Assembly: GCA_017303905.1 (NCBI GenBank)
Contig: JAFLBH010000002.1
Span: 248,001-312,000, forward strand
Direction: 5' to 3'
Source of the DNA: Bacteroidota bacterium
GTDB lineage: Bacteria > Bacteroidota > Bacteroidia > B-17B0 > Aurantibacillaceae
Length of the DNA: 64,000 bases
Under the pieces are notes generated by a model. The model was not told the origin of the DNA. It saw only the letters and a list, made by a program, of their open reading frames with translations, and made no database searches. Of this stretch, positions 35,032 through 43,651 are shown one piece after another. Each line of letters opens with the position of its first letter. Positions within the stretch are counted from its first letter, which is position 1. A program made the position numbers and the translations under genes.

Positions 35032-35624
35032 TGAAAATACGTTCTATAATACTTTTTGTATTTACATGTCTGGTGCTTATAAAACCGACAGAAATAATCG
35101 CCTGTCAGTGTCCGCTTACGAACCTCTCGCTTGAAGAATGCAATAAATACGATGTGATTTACAGAGGTAAAATTGTGAGTGTAAATCCCTGCAACAATAA
35201 TTCATCCGAAGCTATTTTTGAAATCCTTGAATTATATAAAGGTCGGGTGAATGCCAAGTTTAAAGTTTTATTCGATTGTAAAGTAGAGTGTGCACAAGAA
35301 TTTAATCCGGGTGAAGAATGGATTATTTATTCCAACTACAAGCAGGCCGATAATGCTAAAATGGATTGGTGCAGTCGCAGTCGTAAATTAATTAAAAACG
35401 AGAAAGAAGATTTTTACGCTGTTACGTATGGTAATAGTTACGATGAAGAATTAGACTTTCTGCGTAAAAATTTGGGCACATACAAAACCATGCGCGACCG
35501 CGAAGAAAATCAAGCGGGAAAACGTAACATCATTCCAAGCCGAACTCAACTTATCATTACCTTATTTATTTCCTTGGCTGTAGTAATCTTGTTTCTTCAA
35601 CTTTTTAAAAGATTTTTTAAATGA
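35031..35624 (+). CDS. Secreted NTR/TIMP-like protein with C-terminal membrane anchor
   Basis: 197 residues. A signal peptide ends just before CQCP, so the mature protein would start at or near a Cys-x-Cys, as in TIMP/netrin-type (NTR) domains. The sequence continues with the strand pattern of that fold (YDVIYRGKIVSVNPCNNNSS, ELYKGRVNAKFKVLFDC, PGEEWIIYSNYKQ) and more cysteines. A single C-terminal membrane segment (about residues 172-192) is followed by KRFFK. In animals the fold inhibits metalloproteinases through the N-terminal Cys; the bacterial function is unknown. It overlaps hutH and ppa at both ends. Confidence 0.7.
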   Translation: MKIRSIILFVFTCLVLIKPTEIIACQCPLTNLSLEECNKYDVIYRGKIVSVNPCNNNSSEAIFEILELYKGRVNAKFKVLFDCKVECAQEFNPGEEWIIYSNYKQADNAKMDWCSRSRKLIKNEKEDFYAVTYGNSYDEELDFLRKNLGTYKTMRDREENQAGKRNIIPSRTQLIITLFISLAVVILFLQLFKRFFK

Positions 35625-36232
35625 GTAAAAACAACAACAAACAACACCCTTGGCACGGCATTTCACCCGGAAAAAATTGTCCGAACGAAATTACAGCCTT
35701 TATTGAAATTGTACCCGGTGATGCTGTTAAATATGAAATTGACAAAGAAAGCGGTTATTTGAAAATTGATCGCCCGCAAAAATTCTCAAATGCTGTTCCT
35801 GCTCTATATGGTTTTATTCCAAAAACGTATTGCGGGACATCCATCGCTAACTTCGCTGCATCTCATTCTAAAGAAAAAATAAGTAAAGGGGATGGTGATC
35901 CATTGGATATTTGTGTACTGACCGAAAAACAAATTACACACGGTGATATTTTAGTAGACGCTATTCCGATTGGCGGATTAAGGATGATTGACAAAGAAGA
36001 AGCTGACGATAAAATTATTGCTGTTTTAAAGCAAGATGAAATCTATGGTAACTGGAAAGATATTAGTGATTGTCCGCAAGCCGTCATCGACCGTATCAAA
36101 CATTACTTTTTAACTTATAAAAATTTACCCGGCAATCATCAACCCGTGATTATTGATGCCGTTTACGGTGTTGAAGTTGCGAAAACAGTAATTTTAAAGA
36201 GCCTTGAAGATTACAAAAACGAAATTGAATAA
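35621..36232 (+). CDS. ppa: Inorganic pyrophosphatase, family I
   Basis: 203 residues. It hydrolyses pyrophosphate to two phosphates. The metal-binding signature GDGDPLDICVL is present, along with YGFIPKTYCG and DEIYGNWKDI. ATG overlaps the stop of the upstream gene (ATGA), and murQ begins 1 nt after its stop. Confidence 0.95.
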   Translation: MSKNNNKQHPWHGISPGKNCPNEITAFIEIVPGDAVKYEIDKESGYLKIDRPQKFSNAVPALYGFIPKTYCGTSIANFAASHSKEKISKGDGDPLDICVLTEKQITHGDILVDAIPIGGLRMIDKEEADDKIIAVLKQDEIYGNWKDISDCPQAVIDRIKHYFLTYKNLPGNHQPVIIDAVYGVEVAKTVILKSLEDYKNEIE

Positions 36233-36233
36233 A

Positions 36234-37043
36234 ATGGAAAAAACAACTGAAGCCGATTCGTACTATAATAATCTTGAAAACATGAGTGTTTTGGAATTAC
36301 TTCAAAACATGAATAAAGAAGATAAAACGGTGCCATTAGCCATAGAGAAAGTAATTCCTGCGATTGAAAAATTAGTGGAAGTGATTGTGGAGAAAATGAA
36401 AATTGGAGGACGTTTATTCTACACCGGCGCGGGCACAAGCGGACGATTAGGCATTGTAGATGCATCTGAATGTCCGCCTACTTACGGTATTGAACACGGC
36501 CGAGTTATTGGTTTAATTGCCGGTGGAGATGAAGCAATAAGGAAAGCCGTTGAATTTGCAGAAGACGATGCGAACCAAGGCTGGGAAGATTTAAAAGTTC
36601 ACCAGATAAATTCCAAGGATGTTGTTATTGGAATTGCAGCTTCCGGAACTACACCTTACGTTGTTGGTGCATTAGAACAATGTAACAAAAACAACATTAT
36701 CACCGCTTGTATTACCTGTAATGCAGGAAGTCCTATTGCAAAAGTAGCGCAATATCCAATTGAAGTGGTAGTTGGACCGGAGTTTGTAACCGGCTCAACA
36801 CGGATGAAATCAGGCACGGCGCAAAAACTGGTATTGAATATGATTAGCACCAGTGTGATGATTAAATTAGGAAGAGTGAAGGGAAATAAAATGGTGGATA
36901 TGCAATTAAGCAATCACAAGCTGGTTGATAGAGGAACGAAGATGGTGATGAAAAATACAGGCTTGGAAGATTACGAAAAAGCGAAAGCACTTTTATTGAA
37001 ATATGGCAGCGTGAGAAAAGCTACGGAGAATTATAAATTATAG
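36234..37043 (+). CDS. murQ: N-acetylmuramic acid 6-phosphate etherase
   Basis: 269 residues from ATG 36234, 1 nt after the ppa stop (an earlier in-frame ATG at 36204 lies inside ppa). It cleaves the lactyl ether of MurNAc-6-P to give GlcNAc-6-P and lactate, recycling peptidoglycan. The SIS domain signature RLFYTGAGTSGRLGIVDASE is present, plus GLIAGGDEAIRKAVE and GSTRMKSGTAQK. At the short end of the family, lacking the extended C-terminal helical part of E. coli MurQ. Confidence 0.94.
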   Translation: MEKTTEADSYYNNLENMSVLELLQNMNKEDKTVPLAIEKVIPAIEKLVEVIVEKMKIGGRLFYTGAGTSGRLGIVDASECPPTYGIEHGRVIGLIAGGDEAIRKAVEFAEDDANQGWEDLKVHQINSKDVVIGIAASGTTPYVVGALEQCNKNNIITACITCNAGSPIAKVAQYPIEVVVGPEFVTGSTRMKSGTAQKLVLNMISTSVMIKLGRVKGNKMVDMQLSNHKLVDRGTKMVMKNTGLEDYEKAKALLLKYGSVRKATENYKL

Positions 37044-37078
37044 TTTTTAATTTTCTTAAAGAATTTGTAAATTTAATC

Positions 37079-38020
37079 ATGAGAATTTATCTAATATTAA
37101 TTAAATGCCTTTTAGTAATTAATTATTCTTATTCTCAAGGTAATCTTGTACAAGATCCAAGTTTTGAAGCCTATAGCGTATGTCCTTGGAATATTGGAGA
37201 TTTTCCATTAACTCAATGGACGTCAGTTGGACAGGGTTATTCAGCAACAAGTTTTAATTGTGGGAGTTTTTCTTCAAACTGTGGAGTCCCAAAAAATCTT
37301 TATGGTTTTCAAAACCCTTCCTCAGGGAATGGTTATATTGGAATTAGAACATTCGGAAACAATTCACGCCAATATGCTATTTCACAATTAACTACATCAC
37401 TTAGTATTGGTCAAAAATACTTTGTTTCTTTTAAAGTTAATGCGGTTAACAATTACCTTCAACAACCTTGTCAAACAAATAGACAAGGCTTGTTGTTTTC
37501 TATTAATCCTATCTCCTCTGTGAGTTTTCCGAATTTCGCACATGTTTATTCAAGCAACATTGTGAGCGACACACTAAATTGGACAACGGTTCGAGGTTCT
37601 TTTATTGCAGACGCGAATCACAAGTATATCGCTATAGGTAATTTCTTCAATGATGGAGTTACAACTTATACTAACCTAACAGGATCATTTTATCCAACCG
37701 GTTTTAATTATTTCGACGATATTTGTGTTTCTACTGATTCATTATACTGTGAAAAGTGGACAGGTATAAATGAAGAGGAAGCCTTAAACAAGATTCAAAT
37801 ATTTCCAAACCCGGTTGAGGATAGGTTCAAAATAAAAACCACAAAGCATATTGAAGATGTGAAGCTTTTTTCATTAAACGGCATTCCTGTAGATATTTCT
37901 TCAATTAATACTAAGGAATACACCATACCTTATGTAAATGACGGAATATATATACTTCAATTGAGAATAGAGGGAAAAGTACTGTACAAAAAAATCGTCG
38001 TTTATAATAATTCTTACTAA
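37079..38020 (+). CDS. Secreted beta-sandwich protein with T9SS type A sorting domain
   Basis: 313 residues with a signal peptide. The mature part starts NLVQDPSFEAYSVCP and has GVPKNLYGFQNPSSGNGYIG, a Bacteroidota family with a carbohydrate-binding-like jelly-roll. The last ~75 residues are a T9SS type A domain (IQIFPNPVEDRFKIK, VKLFSLNGIPV, VNDGIYILQLRI). The upstream box TAAATTTA is one mismatch from the -7 consensus. It ends at a bidirectional terminator. Confidence 0.85.
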   Translation: MRIYLILIKCLLVINYSYSQGNLVQDPSFEAYSVCPWNIGDFPLTQWTSVGQGYSATSFNCGSFSSNCGVPKNLYGFQNPSSGNGYIGIRTFGNNSRQYAISQLTTSLSIGQKYFVSFKVNAVNNYLQQPCQTNRQGLLFSINPISSVSFPNFAHVYSSNIVSDTLNWTTVRGSFIADANHKYIAIGNFFNDGVTTYTNLTGSFYPTGFNYFDDICVSTDSLYCEKWTGINEEEALNKIQIFPNPVEDRFKIKTTKHIEDVKLFSLNGIPVDISSINTKEYTIPYVNDGIYILQLRIEGKVLYKKIVVYNNSY

Positions 38021-38064
38021 ACCAAGTAATTAAAAATGTTATTAGAAATTGATACAATGCATAA

Positions 38065-38094
38065 AAAAAGCCCGATACATGTATCGGGCTTTTT
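38065..38094. terminator. Bidirectional terminator between convergent genes
   Basis: A perfect 30-nt palindrome (core gcccgatacatgtatcgggc, 38070-38089) is flanked by A-run and T-run, serving the T9SS cargo on plus and the Cys/Lys-rich gene on minus. Confidence 0.88.
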
Positions 38095-38112
38095 ATTTTG
38101 ATAAAACTGAGA

Positions 38113-38319
38113 TTATTTTTTCTCTTCAGCTTTTTTCTCTTCAGCTTTTTTCTCGCCACTGCAAGCTTTAGCTCCGTCTTTTTTGCAACAAGCTTTTGCT
38201 TCAGCTTTTTTGCAACATTCTTTCTTTCCTTTGTCTTTATCTTTATCGTCGCCGGTGTTAGCAGCAGATAAGCCTCCAACCAATCCGGTGAAAGCTAACA
38301 TTAATAATACTTTTTTCAT
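38113..38319 (-). CDS. Small secreted Cys/Lys-rich protein
   Basis: 68 residues from ATG 38319 (MKKVLLMLAFTGLVGGLSAA, a signal peptide). The mature ~47 residues are almost only Lys, Glu, Ala, Asp and Cys: pairs KKECCKK and KACCKK plus one more Cys, ending in KAEEKKAEEKK. Five cysteines in such a short chain suggest thiol-based metal binding or redox buffering. No family recognised. A longer frame from 38385 starts upstream of the -7 box and is rejected. It has its own promoter and shares a terminator. Confidence 0.75.
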   Translation of the reverse strand: MKKVLLMLAFTGLVGGLSAANTGDDKDKDKGKKECCKKAEAKACCKKDGAKACSGEKKAEEKKAEEKK

Positions 38320-38348
38320 TTTTTGTTGGGTTAAATTTTTTATATGAG

Positions 38349-38356
38349 CAAATATA
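38349..38356 (-). promoter_or_regulatory. -7 box (TATATTTG) of the Cys/Lys-rich gene
   Basis: Minus-strand TATATTTG lies 29 nt before ATG 38319 and is followed by an AT-rich leader. Confidence 0.5.
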
Positions 38357-38452
38357 ACCATAAAATCAGCCTTTTGTGATGGCACCCCTTTGTTTTTTGT
38401 TAAAAAAGCTAAATGCTAGTCCGTAAACAAACGAAAAATGACAAAAATCAAT

Positions 38453-40192
38453 TTAGTTTTTGCTGATTTCGGGCATCCTTACAAAAAACACATATCCGTT
38501 TTTTGAATAAATAGGTTTCACAACACCGGTTTGCATTAAAACCTCGGTATTATTGCTTTTACAAACGAAGATTGCCGGCTTGTCAATTTTGCCGTATAAC
38601 ATCCAATTTGCATAGGCAATGGAATATGATGTGAGTGGATTAAATCCTTTGGCCTCTATATCCAATAAATTTTTCTTTACGTATTCAATACAATCAGAAT
38701 TCTGATTCTGTTGAGGCTGCTTATTCGTATAAAATAAATAAGCATAACTTTTAAATCCGGAAGTTTCAACATAATAATCCTTCTTCGCTAAAACTTCATA
38801 AAATGTAATGGCCGAATTCTGCGTGTACATTTCTATCTTGGGAATAAACACAGCTATAAAAACAAAAATAAAGACGATATAGAATGAATATAACCAATAA
38901 ATCAAGCGTGTTTTTCCTCTGCTTATAAAACGATAACCGGCATGCGAAACGAGTATGAAAATTAATCCTAAACTCCACTCCCAGCCTTGCCAATTTGCTT
39001 CCGCTTTCAAATTTTCAATGGCAAATGGGTCCTTTATTAAGTTGTTGGAAAGTAATAATGGCTTTAAGAAATCAACTGCGCCTAATAATGAAAATGCTAT
39101 TCCCAATATCAAACTCAAGCCAATGAACAAAGCTGCAAACCACGCTTTAATTTTATATTCACCACTAAATAATTTGTGAATCGAATAAGTTGCTAAATAC
39201 GTTAGCGGTAAATAACACAAAGACGAATAGTGAACTATCTTTGTTTTTACCAACGTAAAGATTCCTAAAACCACAAAAAACAGAATCACCATTCCAAACT
39301 TAACATGTTTTTGAAAAGGTGTATCCATTCCTGATTTCTTCAACGACATGATCATAAACAAAGAAGTTGGAAAACATCCTATCAGCAGAACTACAAAATG
39401 ATATAATAAAAATCCACCATGGTCAGAATCTTCCGTTTTAAATAAACGAATCTGATAATCAATAAAAGCTTTTATCACTTCCGTATTACCCCGCAAAAGC
39501 TCAAATAAAAACCAACTAAAGCCGGTTAAGATTAAACTCAACATAAAAACAGAAATCTGTTTTAATCCACTTACCCTTTTGAATTTCTGGAGGCCCCAAA
39601 ATGCACCGATGAATCCTCCAACAATTACAATAGCCGCCGGACCTTTCGTTAAAACTGCCAAACCCAAAAACAATCCGGCTAATGCCGCGGTTCGATAACC
39701 GTTTTTACCTAAGGGGTCATTAAAATGGAGAATGATTTGATAAAAAGCAGAGAAAATAAATAAATTAAACCAGGGATCGATAATACCGGATTTAAAATAA
39801 AAATGTGGCAACAACGTGCCGGCATATACCAGCACCCAGGTTAATCCGAAAGACGAAGAATACACCTTTTTGCCAATAAAAAATATCACACACAAACTAA
39901 TTATACCACAAACAGCATTCGGAAAACGAGCTGCAAACTCATTCACTCCAAAAACATTCATACTAATTGCCTGCAACCAAATAAAGAAAGGCGGTTTTTC
40001 CCAGAAAGGATTATAATTCAATTGTACATTGCTGTAATTACCGGTCACCACCATCTCGCGGGCGCACTCCGCAAAATTTATTTCATCCCAGTCAAACAAA
40101 TGGCAATTACCTATAAACGGAACAAAAACTAATGATGCTAAAAGAATAATTAATCCAATCGCCCCATACTTAGTATTTAATACAGCTTTCAC
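38453..40192 (-). CDS. Glycosyltransferase family 39 (PMT/ArnT-like) membrane protein
   Basis: 579 residues with about 11-12 hydrophobic segments. The catalytic loop after the first segment (HLFDWDEINFAECAREM) holds the acidic residues used by GT-C enzymes, followed by NPFWEKPPFFIWLQA. These enzymes transfer a sugar or aminosugar from a polyprenyl phosphate donor to lipid A or protein in the periplasm. Its start overlaps the PAP2 gene stop by 4 nt (40189-40192), so both are in the mazG operon. The acceptor is unknown. Confidence 0.88.
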   Translation of the reverse strand: MKAVLNTKYGAIGLIILLASLVFVPFIGNCHLFDWDEINFAECAREMVVTGNYSNVQLNYNPFWEKPPFFIWLQAISMNVFGVNEFAARFPNAVCGIISLCVIFFIGKKVYSSSFGLTWVLVYAGTLLPHFYFKSGIIDPWFNLFIFSAFYQIILHFNDPLGKNGYRTAALAGLFLGLAVLTKGPAAIVIVGGFIGAFWGLQKFKRVSGLKQISVFMLSLILTGFSWFLFELLRGNTEVIKAFIDYQIRLFKTEDSDHGGFLLYHFVVLLIGCFPTSLFMIMSLKKSGMDTPFQKHVKFGMVILFFVVLGIFTLVKTKIVHYSSLCYLPLTYLATYSIHKLFSGEYKIKAWFAALFIGLSLILGIAFSLLGAVDFLKPLLLSNNLIKDPFAIENLKAEANWQGWEWSLGLIFILVSHAGYRFISRGKTRLIYWLYSFYIVFIFVFIAVFIPKIEMYTQNSAITFYEVLAKKDYYVETSGFKSYAYLFYTNKQPQQNQNSDCIEYVKKNLLDIEAKGFNPLTSYSIAYANWMLYGKIDKPAIFVCKSNNTEVLMQTGVVKPIYSKNGYVFFVRMPEISKN

Positions 40193-40881
40193 GATGCCTT
40201 CTTGTTAAATAAAGGGTGATTGAATTTTTTTTCGACTTTCTGATTACAATAAAAAACGAAATACAACAAAGTAGCGTAAATAATGCCAATCATTGAACCG
40301 GCAGTTACATCCACCAACCAATGTTGAGAAAGATGCATGCGGCTATAAGCTGCATTAAATGCTAATATGATAAATAAGAATTTAAGAAATTGATTTTTCA
40401 CTATTAAAGACAATGAAGTAAAAAGCGCAAAAGCCGTCGTTGTATGTCCGCTCGGGAAACTATTCTCGCCTAATACCTCCACCCCATCAATTAAATTTAA
40501 TTTAATATGCTTCTGATAGTACACAAACATATGGTGAGGTCTGGTGTAGTTAATACTGTTTTTAATAATGGCAGCGGTTCCGCCGGCGAGTGCATACGAA
40601 AATAAGACAAACAATCCATTACGTACATTCTTAAATAAAAGTATAATCCCAATCAACACAGCCGTTATGCCATCACCTATGTGTGTAAAATATTTATAGA
40701 ACGAATCTATCCATTTTACACCTACTAATTGGTTAATGGAATGATGTATGGTAACCTTATCGTAATTCAATAAATAGTAAGATACAATTAACACTACCAA
40801 CAGGTATATACTATAAAAAAGGGCGTTATCTTTTAGAAATGATTTCAAATTACAGTTTTTTTGCTTCGTTCCAATACACAT
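40189..40881 (-). CDS. PAP2-family membrane phosphatase
   Basis: Up to 230 residues, with several membrane segments and all three acid-phosphatase motifs: KNSINYTRPHH, SFPSGHTTTAF and YSRMHLSQHWLVDV. Such enzymes act on polyprenyl diphosphate or lipid A phosphates. The ATG at 40881 overlaps mazG by 32 nt; a TTG at 40848, 1 nt after the mazG stop, would give 219 residues and also fits. The company of a GT39 transferase fits lipid A modification or undecaprenyl recycling. Confidence 0.88.
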   Translation of the reverse strand: MCIGTKQKNCNLKSFLKDNALFYSIYLLVVLIVSYYLLNYDKVTIHHSINQLVGVKWIDSFYKYFTHIGDGITAVLIGIILLFKNVRNGLFVLFSYALAGGTAAIIKNSINYTRPHHMFVYYQKHIKLNLIDGVEVLGENSFPSGHTTTAFALFTSLSLIVKNQFLKFLFIILAFNAAYSRMHLSQHWLVDVTAGSMIGIIYATLLYFVFYCNQKVEKKFNHPLFNKKAS

Positions 40882-41623
40882 CCATTTCCGCTAAAGTACA
40901 ATCTCCAATTTGTTTGTTTTGTTCCTTTAATTTTTGCTCCATATAGGTGAAGCGCTTAATAAATTTCTTATTGGTTTTTTCCAGTGCATCTTCAGGATTA
41001 ACGTTTAGAAAGCGGGCATAATTAATCAAGGAAAATAAAACATCTCCAAACTCATCTTCAATCTTAGTTAGATTGTCCTGCTTTTTCACCTCAGAATTGA
41101 GTTCACTTATTTCCTCCTGAACTTTTTCAAATACCTGTTCCGGTTTCTCCCAATCAAAGCCAACGGCTCTGGCTTTTTCCTGAATACGATAAGCCTTCAA
41201 AAGTGCGGGCATACTATCCGGTACTCCGCTTAATACAGTTTTATTACCTCCCTTTTCTTTTTGCTTAATCTTCTCCCAATTTTGCTTAACCTCGTTTTCA
41301 TCCTGAACCTTAACATCACCGTAAATATGCGGGTGTCTGAAAATCAGCTTTTCGCACAAAGCATTCATTACGTCGGCAATATCAAATTCTTTTGTTTCGC
41401 TTGCAATACGGGCATAAAACACAATGTGCAACATAATATCACCCAACTCCTTCTTAAGCTCATTCATGTCATTTTTTAATATGGCATCGCTTAATTCGTA
41501 AGTTTCCTCAATTGTTAAATGACGGAGGCTCTCGATAGTTTGTTTTTTATCCCACGGACATTTTTCCCGCAGGTCGTCCATTATATTTAAAAGCCGTTCA
41601 AAAGCCGCTAATTTTTCGTTCAT
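40850..41623 (-). CDS. mazG: Nucleoside triphosphate pyrophosphohydrolase MazG
   Basis: 257 residues from ATG 41623; a TTG three codons earlier sits in the promoter region. It hydrolyses non-canonical NTPs to NMP and pyrophosphate. The tandem MazG domains show EETYELSDAI with KKELGDIMLHIVFYARI, and later EEISELNSEV with IEDEFGDVLFSLINYARF. The -7 box ends 6 nt before the ATG. First gene of an operon with PAP2 and GT39. Confidence 0.95.
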   Translation of the reverse strand: MNEKLAAFERLLNIMDDLREKCPWDKKQTIESLRHLTIEETYELSDAILKNDMNELKKELGDIMLHIVFYARIASETKEFDIADVMNALCEKLIFRHPHIYGDVKVQDENEVKQNWEKIKQKEKGGNKTVLSGVPDSMPALLKAYRIQEKARAVGFDWEKPEQVFEKVQEEISELNSEVKKQDNLTKIEDEFGDVLFSLINYARFLNVNPEDALEKTNKKFIKRFTYMEQKLKEQNKQIGDCTLAEMDVYWNEAKKL

Positions 41624-41629
41624 ATTCCA

Positions 41630-41637
41630 CAAATTTA
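41630..41637 (-). promoter_or_regulatory. -7 box (TAAATTTG) of mazG, near-leaderless
   Basis: Minus-strand TAAATTTG is followed by TGGAAT and the ATG, so the transcript should begin almost at the start codon, as for argS. Confidence 0.55.
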
Positions 41638-41653
41638 AACAGATTCTAATGAT

Positions 41654-41661
41654 TATATTTG
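41654..41661 (+). promoter_or_regulatory. -7 box (TATATTTG) of the PagL-like gene
   Basis: TATATTTG on the plus strand, 17 nt from the mazG box on the other strand. The transcript would start near 41667, about 17 nt before the proposed ATT start at 41684 and about 145 nt before the first in-frame ATG. Confidence 0.55.
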
Positions 41662-41683
41662 CTATTCTTTATTATTTAAAAAA

Positions 41684-42811
41684 ATTAAGAATTTAAAATA
41701 CATATTTATTCTTGTTTTTTCGCTTAGTATCCATATTATTTGGGCACAAAACGACTTTCTGCGCTGCAATAAAAAATGGTATATAAAGCCGGGGATTGAT
41801 TACGGCTATATCATGCAACACCGTGCTACAATCGGTCATTTAATTAAGGGCTATGTACCAATGGTAGAAGTGAATTTAGTGAAACCGAGTGATGGAAGTA
41901 AATTGTGGCATCTGGAGAACAATCTGCCGGATGTAGGACTATGTGCTACTTTCATTGATTTTGGTAATCCTTCGCAGCTAGGTCAGTCCATTTCCTTAGC
42001 GCCTTTTATTGAAATTCCCTTAAATGTAAAAGTGAGGGCTTCACGTCCAATCTTCAGGATTTCATGGGGACTTGCTTACTTAACCAGACGATTTGATATT
42101 AATGAAAACCACAAAAACATTGCCATTGGCAGTCACTGGAATGCCTTTGTTCAATACCGTTTTTTATGGAATATCAATTTAAATGAGAAGCTAAGATTAG
42201 AACCCGGACTTGGCATTTCACATGTGAGTAATGGTAGAATGCAGGTTCCGAACTTGGGATTAAATCTAATCTCGGCTCACATGGGATTGACGCTAAAATT
42301 ATCAGACCCTAAATGCGAGTACACTAAAATCGACTCTTCCACCAAAGCGAAAAGTAATCATGAATTATTAGCCTGGTATGCATTTGGTGTGAATGAAAAA
42401 GATCCTCCGGGTGAACCAAAATTACCTGCTCATACATTATCCTTCAACTATTTTTTCAATAAACGTAATACACATAAAATTGGAGGTGGTCTGGATTTAT
42501 ATTACGAAGAGAGTCATGTCAAAGACTTAGAAGTGTTTAATAAACCACATGATACTTTTGTAGATAAAATGCGAGCCGGCGTAAAATTTGCCTACTCCTA
42601 TAATGTTGGAAGAATTAGTTTCCCTCTGGAATTTGGCTATTATTTTTACAGTCATTACAACGACGATGGTTCGTTTTTCCATCGCTTCGGCATAAGATAT
42701 ACCGGCAATAAAGGCTTGTTTTTACAATTTGGCATGAAGTCGCATTGGGTGGTTGCTTATCATTTTGATTTGGGCATTGGTTACAGACTGCCAATAGGAA
42801 AAAGAAAGTGA
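41684..42811 (+). CDS. PagL-like acyloxyacyl hydrolase / lipid A 3-O-deacylase, probable ATT start
   Basis: Outer-membrane barrel removing an acyl chain from lipid A. The first ATG in frame is 41813, but the frame stays open upstream and encodes a good signal peptide (KNLKYIFILVFSLSIHIIWA, then QNDF) right after an ATT codon at 41684. From ATT the protein has 375 residues. The PagL/AAH motif with catalytic His-Ser is seen in LGISHVSNGRMQVPNLG. A strand-rich C-terminal half completes the barrel. The GTG of the next gene overlaps its stop. A sequencing error or strain SNP in an ATG is the alternative to a real ATT start. Confidence 0.8.
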   Translation: MKNLKYIFILVFSLSIHIIWAQNDFLRCNKKWYIKPGIDYGYIMQHRATIGHLIKGYVPMVEVNLVKPSDGSKLWHLENNLPDVGLCATFIDFGNPSQLGQSISLAPFIEIPLNVKVRASRPIFRISWGLAYLTRRFDINENHKNIAIGSHWNAFVQYRFLWNINLNEKLRLEPGLGISHVSNGRMQVPNLGLNLISAHMGLTLKLSDPKCEYTKIDSSTKAKSNHELLAWYAFGVNEKDPPGEPKLPAHTLSFNYFFNKRNTHKIGGGLDLYYEESHVKDLEVFNKPHDTFVDKMRAGVKFAYSYNVGRISFPLEFGYYFYSHYNDDGSFFHRFGIRYTGNKGLFLQFGMKSHWVVAYHFDLGIGYRLPIGKRK

Positions 42812-43563
42812 AAAAATTAATATACATATTTATTTTCGCGTTGACTGTTGTATTAGTCAATTCCTGTAAAAAAGAAAATGCAGGCGATTGTTTCAAGTCT
42901 TCAGGTAAAGCTCAAATTTCCGATCGTGCATTAAGCGCATTCTATAAGATTAGAGTTGAGGACAGAATTGATGTATTTATAACCCAAAGTCCGGTTTATA
43001 GCGTAAAAGTGGAGGCCGGAAAAAACCTTTTAAGCAATATTAAAACAGAAGTAAAAGATTCAACACTCTACATCAGTAATATCAATAAGTGTAATTTCAT
43101 ACGTCACCCAAAAAACAGCATTGTTAAAGTGTTTGTTACCCTTCCTTATTTAAAGCGATTGAGAAACGGGGGTGTTGGGGTGGTTACGTTCGAAAACCAA
43201 TTTACTCAGGACTCCATGTATGTGAGCATTGCGAATTCAGGCGATATTCATCTTGATATAAATCTTAAATATTTACACACGAGTACGCATGGTAACGGTG
43301 ATATTTACGCAAAAGGATTTGTTGATTACGGTAACCATTACACGAATGGCACAAATTATTTAAGATTTCAGGATCTCATTATTAAAAACAGAATTGACCT
43401 TAACAGTTACACAATCGGACATTGTTATATTAATGCCCCTACAAATCCCACAGGTGGATTAATGAAGCTAGAAATATGGGAAGCGGGTAATATTTACTAC
43501 AAAGGAGAACCGGATTCCTTAAATTTAACGCGTAAAGGAAGAGGGGAACTAATCAGAGAGTGA
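42808..43563 (+). CDS. GIN-domain (DUF2807) lipoprotein
   Basis: 251 residues with a GTG start overlapping the upstream TGA. Lipoprotein signal LVNSC followed by KKEN. The body is the right-handed beta-helix-like GIN/DUF2807 head domain (FYKIRVEDRIDVFI, VKVEAGKNLLSNIKTEVKDS, TLPYLKRLRNGGVG, NSGDIHLDI). Such proteins are abundant in Bacteroidota, and their function is unsettled. Co-translated with the lipid A deacylase gene. Confidence 0.85.
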   Translation: MKKLIYIFIFALTVVLVNSCKKENAGDCFKSSGKAQISDRALSAFYKIRVEDRIDVFITQSPVYSVKVEAGKNLLSNIKTEVKDSTLYISNINKCNFIRHPKNSIVKVFVTLPYLKRLRNGGVGVVTFENQFTQDSMYVSIANSGDIHLDINLKYLHTSTHGNGDIYAKGFVDYGNHYTNGTNYLRFQDLIIKNRIDLNSYTIGHCYINAPTNPTGGLMKLEIWEAGNIYYKGEPDSLNLTRKGRGELIRE

Positions 43564-43651
43564 TGATTAATATCAAATTTGATTAAAATCAAGCCCCCTA
43601 TTTACCTTAAAATTACCGATTAATTTATTACTTTTATGAGGAATAAAGTTT

